A stretch of 64,000 nucleotides of DNA. It comes from Nannochloris sp. 'desiccata' (taxonomy: Eukaryota > Chlorophyta > Trebouxiophyceae > Chlorellales > Chlorellaceae). The stretch lies in NCBI GenBank assembly GCA_019044685.2, contig JAGTXX020000014.1, forward strand, positions 186,001-250,000. Reading direction: 5' to 3'. The position numbers and the translations under genes were made by a program. A model generated the notes under the pieces. It saw only the letters and a program-made list of their open reading frames with translations. It had not been told where the DNA came from and ran no database searches. Of this stretch, positions 55,389 to 64,000 are shown piece by piece. Each line of letters begins with the position of its first letter. Positions within the stretch are counted from its first letter, which is position 1.

Positions 55389-57710
55389 TCAGATGATCAA
55401 CTTGCGGATGCCATGGTCGTCTTGCTCCGCAAGTGGAACCTTCAGCACGATGGAGCGCGCGAGAGAAACGAGGCACCCCTCAAGGGCGTCTTGGCCCGCA
55501 TCCTGGACAACTTTGAAATCGACGGGGACACCCCGACCGAGTATGGTTTCAACGATATATACAGCTACATCAAAAAAGACATTGCCGAGTCCACCACCAT
55601 CTACCACACCATGTTCAGCAGGGGCGTCTTTGAGCACAGCACCATACTCTGCAAAATAAAAGGGCAGGTTCCTCAGCAAGGTAGCCATGAGCTCCCTCTC
55701 CATGGTCAAATATTCTACTGCGGCATCCACTTCCTGCGCCTCTCGCTGCAGCTTGTTCTTGTCGTCTGCTGACATCCCCTTGGTGTTTTTGAGCTGTTTC
55801 TGAAGAGCAGCCAAGGTGCCCTTCAAAAAACCCAGGGCCGACTCATTCGGGAAGAGCATCCGCCATACGCGAGGGCAGGCCAGCTGCGGGTACACTCTGC
55901 AGCGAGGGATAACATACGGCGAGTTGGCAGGGAATCCAGCTCCCTGCAACATCGCTGGAAGCACAGCAGCAGGGTCTTTGGAGAGATAGTGCCGTTGCAT
56001 TTTTGAGCCCACGTCCCACCCTTGCAACGTCGCTATCTGGAGTTCCTCAACACCTGCAGCGTAGAGTTTGACTCCCAAGGTATTGCGACCAAGGCGCGTA
56101 CATGCCTGCTTATCGTTGGGATCTATAAACAAGCGAAGCGATTTCTGCAAGAGCTTGGGGTCCAACGTGGTGGGAGACGAGGCGTCGGCAAGAAACTTGA
56201 GCTCAATCCACTTGTTGTTGCGCGCTTGAATCATTTTGCCAACATTCACGCCCTTTGATAGATCAAAGTGATGATTCTATGCTGTCAGATACAACCCCAA
56301 AGCTCCTGCAGGGTCCATCAGAGGGTCTGCTGCTTGCAACACTGCTTTGGCGTTGCTTTTGCCATCTTGGTGGAGCTTTCTTGCTCCAGCAGAAATCAAG
56401 TTGAACAAGGTGATTGGCCCCTCTGCAGAGCTATGGTGCTCTACGTGGGAGATGGTGAAGCCGGAAAACTTAATGAGCGTTAGGTCTTGGCCACGGCAGC
56501 CAAGGGCAAGTAGCAGATTGAGGGTCAGATGCCCTCTCGTCAAGGATTGCAAATCTGGGTGGCGGGAAGTTATAACGCTAATGCTAATTAGCATGGCGGC
56601 GTATACTTCTCTGGCCTCAGCCTCAGAAATGGTGAGTTTACTTGCCCTTTGTGCCACCGGGATGGCAGCTGGCCGAGAGCGCTCCTTTAAGGTAGCGCTG
56701 CGCACATAGTTTACTACATTTTGCCACTCCGTCTTGGGAACCCCCTCCGCCAAGGTATTGACCCGGCAACCCGACGGCAGTCCCAGCTGCACCAGCGTGA
56801 GCTTGCCAACTCCCTGCCTATAGTGCGCCAGCTGCGCAGAAGGATCTTTACATCCCTTTGGAGCATCAAGCAGGTCGTCAATGATTTCTTTTACGAGAGA
56901 GCAGACCTCGTTGAAAGGGTGAGCGAGCATCCGGCGTCCTTTGGAAATGCACTTTTCAGCAAAACGACACACGGCTGTGAGCCAGTGTTCTCGGGTAGCT
57001 TTAGCATAGCCATTAATAAAGTTGCTGTGTACTTGGTAGAGTAGGTAGCGCTCCAGCTTGAGGGTTTTACCTTCAAAAAAGGCAAGAATGTGTTGGTCAG
57101 CCAGCTGCTCTGCATCTGCAGCATCCATACCGATTTTAAACACATCGTGCAGCAAGGCGAAACGACGTTGCACCTCATCATCTACAAATTTTTGAATCAT
57201 CTCCTTGCTAACAACCTTTTCAGAATCTTCTTGAAGCATATACTTGTTCTTAGGGGTTCTGGCACGATGCTGGCGGCGGGGAATCATTGGCAGCGCCAAG
57301 TCAGCCAAAAATTCAACTAGCGGAGCGGTACTCGCCAAGGGCCTGCGGAGACCTCTCGGGAGATGAGTGATTTTTAAGGAGAAGACGTGGTCGAGGTCTG
57401 CTAACGCGTAGCCGCGAGGTGGCGGCGGTTCAGGTTGGTCGGCCGGGGCTGGGGCCGGGGTGGTCTTGGGAGCCAAAACACGCATGCGCTTGGCAGGAGG
57501 CTGAGAGCGGCCCAGCGGAGTCCCCCTGCGTGTTTTCATCACCAGAGATGCTCCCTCTGGGCGGCCAGCAGCTGCCAAGAGAGCAGGAGTGGCTCCTCGA
57601 GATGAATCGCCTGCAGCAAGGAGAGGCATAGTCAACGCTGGTCTTCCTGGGCTTTCGATAGTGTTTCCTAGCTTATACTCAAAATCAGGGTTCTTACATG
57701 GAGAAGACAT
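55389..57710 (-). pseudogene. Crypton-type tyrosine recombinase with one in-frame TAG
   Basis: One frame of 774 codons, broken only by a TAG at 56277-56279 (codon 478). Tyrosine recombinases cut and rejoin DNA through a phosphotyrosine; Cryptons are transposons that use them. Box I Arg is at codon 406 (LLALGCRGQDLTLIKFSGF). Downstream of the TAG come TRLGRNTLGVKLYAAGVEEL (about 538), GW and RHYLS with the presumed catalytic Tyr575. Next are LPAMLQGAGFP and SPYVIPRCRVYPQLACPRVW, the layout seen after the catalytic core in Crypton/Ndc10-like proteins. The N-terminus has a Pro/Ala-rich region with a likely nuclear signal (PPAKRMRVL). The last ~90 codons look like antisense of a plus-strand ORF, so the true end may be near 55670. 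Confidence 0.78.
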
Positions 57711-58442
57711 TGGCAGATAAGGTAGAATCGATTCTATTGCAACCTTGGCAGGTTTACTTTGAGACAGCGAGGCCGTGGCGGGGGCCAGGCAAGTTTATAA
57801 AAACCTCAAAAAAGATGTGGAAGGCCCAGCGCATTACCAAGGCAGATACTGATGTTGGATTCTGATAAGGTTTTGATCCAGGCGACTCCGCTGGCTGCCA
57901 ATTTTGCCACGTGGCCGACTTCTTGGACAGATCACATGTGCTGATTCTAATCCACCTGAATCGCCTCCATTTAAAAAGAAAATAGCCCTTCTTTTGGCGA
58001 AAATTCCCTTTTCATATTTCATTGTCTTCGTCTGTATCTTCTGCTGTGCTGAATAGAGCCGAATGTATATTTAAGGTATGTTTTTCGATCCTCATGGCGG
58101 TGAAGATCGCGGTGAGAATCACGGCCATGGAAAAGGTCCGAGAGCGGGCATCGCCCGTTTCCCAAGGGTCCGCTGTGTTCCCAGAGGTATTTGATTTATT
58201 TAAATCACAAAGATTGAGGATCCCGCCCGTTTTCCAGTTGTTCCCAGAGTTCTGGGCTCGGCCGCTGCCCAGGCTGGCAGACTTGGTCGGAGGGAGACAG
58301 AAGACCACGAACCTGTCGTTTCCTGGCAATGATAATTTTTATGATGAAAAATAATGGTCAATACCGCAGAGATTATTATGCTTAATAAGATTTTTGTTTG
58401 CTAATCAATTGGATCCTTAGTTTATCCTGATTTCATCAAAGA
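57711..58442. other. Flank of the recombinase island
   Basis: 730 bp between the recombinase start and the next host gene. It should hold the element's other end and the ATPase promoter. I could not recognise terminal repeats; Cryptons usually lack them. Confidence 0.35.
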
Positions 58443-60647
58443 ATGTTGCCCCGCTTAAGAGCAAGCGCCAAAAAAACGATTGGATTGTTAGAAAGAAGGG
58501 TATCATCTTCAAAGCAAAACCTGAAGCAGGTAAATTTGCATTGAGAGATTTTTAAAACACATCTTGAATCTTATATCTATTTTACATCCTTCTCTCAGCA
58601 ACTAAGTGCACTGCATCCCATCTTATTCTCTCCCAAACAGACTAATGAAACATCTGGGTTTGTCCGAAACCAACACAAGGCTGAGCTCCCTCCTGACGCC
58701 AAAGCTACCCCTGCTGCCACGCCCAAACCTCCATCGCCGTCAACAACAGGAGCATCTAGCTCTGCTTCTTCTTCTTCTTCTTCTTCCTCCGTTTTCTCCT
58801 ATTGGAAATTCCGCCCTTTGTTCTATAAATATGCACTGACCTTGGGGCCTCTAGGCGTTTTAGGTGCCGGTGCTTTACTTTATTCTCTTAGCGGTGATGC
58901 TGATGGCGGTAGTGACGATAGAAGGAAAAGTAGCAAATGGAAAGCCGAGAGTCCATTTTTCAACAGGAGTAATGAGCAGAAGGTCTTCGACAAGAACCTG
59001 AAGGGCATCCCCGGCGTCATCACTGTGTTGGTTGGGCCTCCAAGCTGTGGCAAGTCGGTAAGATCAGCCTTTTTCTTTTTTGCAAATGTTTGAAGAATTC
59101 TCGCAGTTGTGGAGATGCACCCACTTTGCTAGACTCATTAAAATACAAGTATTTTCACAGTTTACTATCTTGTCATTCGTTGCAGAAATTTTTGAAGGAG
59201 GTGGTTGATCAATTGGGTCTGGGGCAGGATCCTCCTCCGGTCATTTTCATCAACAGCCGCCTGGTACAGGTGGATGGGCCAGAAGCGATCTCCAAGGCGC
59301 TCTGCGAAAAATTCACATCTCAAGATAATCTACTAAACTTGTCCAAATTCCCAGATTTACTTCAAGGGATTCTTGAACAAGTTTCCATGGTTGCTGGGGT
59401 AAAGACGCCAGTAGGAGACGCCAAGTTTAATTTGGGAGAGTTGGTAAAATTGTTTAAGATGGACGAAGGAAATTTAACAAAAACCATCAACAAATTGGAG
59501 GTTGTCTTCACAGCAATGAATTCTCTGCCAAGAAAGCCTTTGATAGTAATAGGTACGTTGCAAAATTTTTGGTTTTGTTTTCATGGCTTTTGATTCTGTT
59601 TTTTCCTTGATTAATTATTTTTTACCTAAATTATTCCACTTGCAGATGAAGCAAATATGCTCATGGACTGGACGGAGCCGATTCCCTCCCCGCAGTCGGG
59701 TTCTTCTCAGCCAAAGCTCCTAAAATTGCTCGCCTTTTTAGTTGCCATCTCAAAAGAGGCAAACCTAGTGCACGTGATCTTGGCCACTTCAGATTATATT
59801 CTGGCTAGCTGGCTAAAAGGAAGTAAGTGTTTAAATTCATATATATACTGCCGTACCATCAAAGTAACTTTGATTTCAATATGCTTTTGCAGAGGGAGTG
59901 GCTACGAACAACTTCAGGATCCACGTCCTCGGGGATCTGACGGAAGAGGAAGCACGGGAATTTGTGTATGGCACTGCTGTGGATGCTACTATTGATCCTC
60001 TCTCTGTCGCTGCTCCTGGTGTTGCTGCTCCTGTGGTAACATGGCCTGGTATTATCAATGACCCTTCGGAACCGATAGCGGTGCCAGGTGGGGCAGAAGA
60101 ACAGTGGCAGGCCATTTACGAGCGGTGTGGCGGGAATATTGGAATGCTGAAGCAGTGTGTTGGGGCAGCTAGGGAATTGGGAAGTTGGAAAGATGCATTA
60201 GATATTGTTGTTGCAAACTCACGTTCTGCAATTGAACAAGGTTTCAGCCCAGAAATATTACCAAAGCGCGATGAGCTCCCTGAATGGACTGAAGGTCAAT
60301 GGGCGACGGTGCTAGAGCGCCTTACCACAGCACCGCATCATGCTGTGCTTCGGAACGAGCTCGAGAAGGATGTGGGAAATGGAGATGGAAAAACAGGCAA
60401 ACAAATTATTTTGTCCATGGTCAAGTACAATTTGCTGGCGTTGCGGCCCTACTCTACTCTGGCACGTGATCTGCCTTTGGAGGTATTTGGGGATGAAGAG
60501 GAAGCAGTGGTGACCTTGCCATCAGCAGGTCACACATGGGCTGCAAAACGAATACTGCTCAAGAGGAAGCGTGATGCTGACAAATCTGCTGCGGAGCTGG
60601 CTGAAAAAGCCAAGAGTAAACCCAAAAAATACTTTGTTCTGTTTTGA
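58443..60647 (+). CDS. Membrane-anchored P-loop ATPase, probably organellar
   Basis: Five exons (58443-58529, 58599-59057, 59186-59552, 59646-59822, 59893-60647), 614 residues. The N-terminus (MLPRLRASAKKTIGLLERRV) is a basic amphipathic leader typical of mitochondria. A Pro/Ser linker and one membrane helix at about 100-123 (YALTLGPLGVLGAGALLY) follow. The ATPase has Walker A at about 175-182 (LVGPPSCGKS, split from KFLKEVVDQLG by an intron), Walker B at about 300-308 (KPLIVIDEANML) and a sensor-like VHVILATSDYILASWL. It also has an AAA-type lid (DLTEEEAREFVYG, CGGNIGMLKQCVGAA) and a winged-helix-like end. This recalls the ATPase_2/archaeal-ATPase branch of STAND NTPases. Target unknown. Confidence 0.75.
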
Positions 60648-60849
60648 TTTGGCGTCAAACTCTTTTTTGTTTTTTAATTTTGTTACGGCTTGCCCTCTTT
60701 GTAGCTCGTGTAGTTATATAATTCCAAGAACTTCATACAGTTTTACTTTCAATTTCATTTCCTGGCAACTGTTTCATTAAAAAAGGATATTAAATAGTAC
60801 AATTAATTAATTTATTGCCCTTCACTTTTTCCTGCATTGCTGTTCGCTG

Positions 60850-61060
60850 CAGGGGCCGGTCCGCAGGTGGGCAGGCCCCCCACTGGGCAGAGAAGGGGCT
60901 GGATGGCGGCAGCCCTTCACTTTCTCCAAACTGCTCCGATACCTGATATCAAGGGTGCCAGGTTAAAAAATGAATTAATCATTCTGCTGCAGAGAGCGGG
61001 CAGAGAGGTTGCAAAGGCGCCAAAGGCTGCCCGAGCAAGGTGTTGCAGATCGGCCTGTGA
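60850..61060 (+). repeat. Diverged copy of part of the large inverted-repeat sequence
   Basis: Same-order blocks shared with the right arm: CACTGGGCAG then AGAAG, a CACTTT tract, ACTGC(C)CCGATAC(C)CGATA, AGAG(A)GCGGGC(A)GAGAGG and GCTGCCCGAGCAA. The corresponding right-arm stretch is about 40710-40890. Overall identity looks moderate, so this is an older, single-arm copy of a dispersed repeat. It lies between two host genes, 110 bp before the start of the lipid-kinase-like gene. Confidence 0.75.
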
Positions 61061-61173
61061 AGCCAAAGACCCTTCTCTGGGAGATACATCGCGATATAAC
61101 CCTAAATAAGCTCAAAAATAATTTAGAGTAACTTCTTTAATTCACAGCGGTAGAAATCATATGGGTTCTCACA

Positions 61174-63172
61174 ATGCAGGTTCATGAGCCTCTTCTAGAT
61201 GCCGAGTTGGGCTTGCGAGGTGCCAGCAATACTCATCTGTGGAGAGGCGCGATCGAACATCATAGAGCATTGGCAACGTTGACACTGAGCCCTGATGGGT
61301 CTTTCCAACTTAAAGAGGTAGGGAATATATTCATGGATAAAACCTCGGCAGATTTTGTGTTACTGGGGGGATGTTTTAGGTGCTCTCGATTGTGATTTGA
61401 TGTCTGAACATTTATTTATTAATTTGAATTGCTCCTTACAGGATCCACCAGGCCATAAATTCCTCTTTACATTCCCCAAGGCCATGGATATCTCGGTAGG
61501 CATTAATTTCTTATCTTTAATCTCTCTCTGTATAGATACAGCTTTATTATTACAGCCTCCGCTCCCGTCGCTTGCCGCCTTCTTTACTCTTCCTTTTCCC
61601 CCAAAACAGGTCCCTTCCCTCGACGTCGTTGGCGCATCTCTGTCAGACATTTCCTCAGTCCAACTTTGGTACATGCCTCTACGCAACCCATCTTCCAAAA
61701 CTCCAGTCCGTCAACTCCGCAAAACACCACCTTTAAAGTTAAACTCCCCAATCGAGGCTACGGCATTGATCAACGCTGTCCAATCTTCTCTCAGTCCTCC
61801 TCCTGCTTTTAATAATCAACAACAGCCCCAGCGACGTGTCCTTGCTATTATCAATCCTGCAAGTGGCCGGGGAATAGCCCCAAAAGTCTATTCTAAGCAA
61901 ATCAAACCAATACTTCAGGCAGCTGGAATGCTCCTCACAGAAGCGACCACCACCGCCACAGGCCACGCCACTGAAATTACAAAAAATGTCCTTCCTAATG
62001 AATTCGACTTGATTTTATCGTTAGGAGGTGATGGGACCATGTTTGAGGTGCTTCAGGGAGTACTGCAACGTCCAGATTGGGAATTAATGAGTACAACAAC
62101 TGCGTTGTTGCAAATACCGTGTGGGAGCGGTAATGCTTTGGCGGCAAGTACCGGACTTTGGGATGTCGCTACCGCTGCTCATGCTGCAGTTAAAGGGCAC
62201 AGACAGTTATTAGATATCGCATCTGTAGTTCAACTACAAGGACGACAAGAAAAACAAGAACAAGAATCTAGTAGACATCTTAATAGCGAGAAAAATGGAG
62301 GAATAGAAGCAGCAAGTATTGCAGAACACTCGCCCGTTAGATTTTTCTCTTTTCTTTCTTGTACATATGGTATGCTATCGTGCCTTGATATCGGGACGGA
62401 GCATTTACGGTGGCTTGGTGGTACACGGTTTATAGTAGGGGCAATACAACAGATTGTTATGCAGCATACGTTCAAAATTAAAGTCGCATACCTCGATGCT
62501 GATAGCCTTGGTAGCGGTACTGGTGGCGGTACAATTGCTCCAGGAGGGGATGTAGATCCTATAGAGGATGGTACGACTAATACACATGGATGGCATGGAG
62601 TTACTGAGAATGTTGGGTATGGCCCTTCATTGCAGTATTTTAAAGAATTTAGTCCAATTATACATGCTAGGAGCCGTTTTGGAAGCACCACCGATCCTAA
62701 TCCCAATCCCGATCTCGATCCCTCCGCCACTGAAATTGCCACAGCTACCGCTAAAGCTGCCTCTGCTTCTGCTTCTACTCCCCCGTTCTCGCTTCCGCTA
62801 CTTCCTTCAAGATGGCACTGGCTCCCTGCAGATACAATCCAAGTTTTTGCTGCCTGTAATCTGCCGCAGCTGGATATGAATTTTAACTTTGCGCCAGAGG
62901 CTACCCTGAACAGTGGCCATTTCAATTTACTCTACACCACCGGTCGTTCTGGCTGGTTGAAAGGATTTTCGTTATTGACTGCTGCAGAAAAGGGTCAACA
63001 TATGCATCTCGTACAACAACGAAAGTTAAAAGCGTATTGGATTGAACCACTTGCAAAATCTGGTAGCACGTGGCTTGTATGCGACGGGGAAGAAGTACCA
63101 CATCGACCAGTGTATGCAGAAGTACATGCAGGGTTAGTTACGACATTGAAAGCCCCCAACAGAGAGAGTTAA
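61174..63172 (+). CDS. Sphingosine/diacylglycerol kinase-like lipid kinase
   Basis: Three exons (61174-61317, 61442-61495, 61610-63172), 586 residues. The catalytic domain begins near residue 140 with VLAIINPASGRGIAPKVYSK, then GHATEITKNVLPNEFDLILS, the nucleotide-binding GGDGTMFEVLQGVLQRPDW (about 205) and IPCGSGNALAAS. FLSCTYGMLSCLDIGTEHLRWLGG and the C-terminal FALLYT-like HFNLLYTTGRSGWL, then WLVCDGEEVPHRPVYAEVH, complete the DAGK_cat/sphingosine-kinase fold. The first 100 residues (WRGAIEHHRALATLTLSPDG) could be a PH-like region, as in plant sphingosine kinases. A Pro/Asp/Ala-rich insertion lies near 500. It phosphorylates a lipid alcohol; sphingoid base is the more likely substrate. Confidence 0.88.
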
Positions 63173-63354
63173 TGTGGTGGTGAAGTAGTATTTGCGAAGA
63201 GTATTTGAAGTCTAGAGAAAGAGATATTTCCTTTGTTTAATGTTTTACATCTCTGATCGATCAATCAATCAATTAATCACTCACTCTCTCAACCAACTAA
63301 ATTTTTTGTTTCTATAAAAGATTTCTATAGAAGACGATACTGTCATGAAAAGTA

Positions 63355-64000
63355 TTACACCAAAAGAAAGAGAATGATAGCAAGAAGGAGACCATTGGAT
63401 TTAATGAGATTAGCACCGCTTGTAGGAGCAGGTGCAACGACGGCAGCCTTATAAGGCAGCACAGATTCTTCACAAGTCCTCTCTGGTGCAGATCTACTAG
63501 GTACAAAGGTCAATGGTGCATAGATTGAATTGCTGTCGTTCGTGGTTTCGAGAACTACATACAGGTCTCCTGTGCAGGCTACCTGCATGGCGTCATAAAT
63601 GCCCCCTTCGTTAGTTGAGAACTCCTCGACGGCAGCGGGAGAGAGATCTTCAGCGGAAAATCTGCCGTAAGCAGAAGGATCAGGGGTTTCTAATTCTCCT
63701 TCTTCTGCTGGGACAGTGGCAGTGGAGTTGGGGAAAACAGGGCCTTGTAATGTAACCACAGTGATGGGGTTGGCTTCCTCGTCAGCGGGATTGCCAATGA
63801 CCAGTTTGGCAGAGGTGATGGTTTTGTTAGTGAGAGTAGTGGAGGTAAGGTTGTAAAAAAAGACGCCTGAATGGGTGTATCCGTTCAGAGAAGCGTCACC
63901 GAGAGTGTCAGTGAGATTGGCAGCGAAAAAACTGCAAAGAAATTGATCTAAAGAAATGAGAAAAACGTTTTTGCAAGGGAGGTGTACCAGCCACCTAGGA
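63355..64000 (-). CDS. Secreted, probably GPI-anchored protein (5' end outside window)
   Basis: Only the last exon (63355-63931) is complete; it starts after TTTGCAG and encodes FFAANLTDTLGDASLNGYTH. The chain has several N-glycosylation motifs (NLTD, NLTS, NKTI, NSTA) and two Cys pairs' worth of spacing (VACTGDLYV, RTCEESV). It ends with a small-residue stretch followed by a hydrophobic tail (SNGLLLAIILFLLV). That ending is typical of a GPI-anchor signal. The repeating pattern around VTLQGPVFP and GDLYVVLETTNDSNS faintly recalls CHRD domains, but I would not name it. Probably a cell-surface protein. Confidence 0.6.
   Translation of the reverse strand, partial: PRWLVHLPCKNVFLISLDQFLCSFFAANLTDTLGDASLNGYTHSGVFFYNLTSTTLTNKTITSAKLVIGNPADEEANPITVVTLQGPVFPNSTATVPAEEGELETPDPSAYGRFSAEDLSPAAVEEFSTNEGGIYDAMQVACTGDLYVVLETTNDSNSIYAPLTFVPSRSAPERTCEESVLPYKAAVVAPAPTSGANLIKSNGLLLAIILFLLV

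Noticed and set aside
53583..58442. DIRS/Ngaro retrotransposon
   Set aside because: A tyrosine recombinase is present, but I find no reverse transcriptase or RNase H motifs in either strand nearby; a Crypton fits better.

Overview
The window is nuclear DNA of a photosynthetic eukaryote, most likely a green alga. The evidence is spliceosomal introns, N-terminal extensions that look like plastid or mitochondrial targeting peptides, an ELIP-like light-harvesting-family protein, a D27-type carotenoid isomerase, a plant-type OEP16-3/B14.7 protein and a plastid-type aspartate-semialdehyde dehydrogenase. There is no operon structure, and I recognise no rRNA, tRNA or CRISPR. The clade assignment is an inference from gene content only. 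All gene models were spliced by hand; wherever a model spans several exons, the phases agree and the summed exons make whole codons.

Layout. 0-3.3 kb: three related small secreted proteins in tandem (minus strand, the first cut by the window edge). 4-17 kb: Nse1-like SMC5/6 subunit (no RING), CWF19-like splicing factor, COP9 subunit 1, a RING/RanBP2-zinc-finger/BRCT protein, and a 1177-residue protein that seems to combine an Rpn10-like VWA domain with Rpn13-like parts. A 217-bp tetranucleotide microsatellite follows. 17-25 kb: plastid membrane protein, Rab GDI, CutC, pyruvate decarboxylase and a PEP-mutase/isocitrate-lyase family enzyme. 25-38.9 kb: Noc4, ELIP-like protein, a membrane protein of unknown function, D27-like isomerase, SURF1, class I histone deacetylase, OEP16-3/B14.7 and an acidic plastid protein.

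39-42.6 kb: a near-perfect inverted repeat with ~930-bp arms, followed by a flavoprotein gene that has lost its middle. 44-53.6 kb: aspartate-semialdehyde dehydrogenase, a membrane START protein, an acidic protein of unknown function and an F-box/RCC1 protein. 53.6-58.4 kb: a transposon-like island with a Crypton-type tyrosine recombinase broken by one in-frame TAG. 58.4-64 kb: a membrane-anchored P-loop ATPase, a diverged copy of the inverted-repeat sequence, a sphingosine/diacylglycerol-kinase-like enzyme and a partial GPI-anchored protein.

Most genes are unrelated housekeeping functions rather than a pathway. Shared themes are ubiquitin/proteasome biology (CSN1, VWA/Rpn13-like protein, RING-BRCT protein, F-box/RCC1), SMC5/6 and DNA repair (Nse1-like, RING-BRCT), and mitochondrial respiration (SURF1, OEP16-3/B14.7). 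Two genome-level features stand out: an unusually high share of GC-AG introns (4 of about 44) and introns crowded at the 5' ends of genes.
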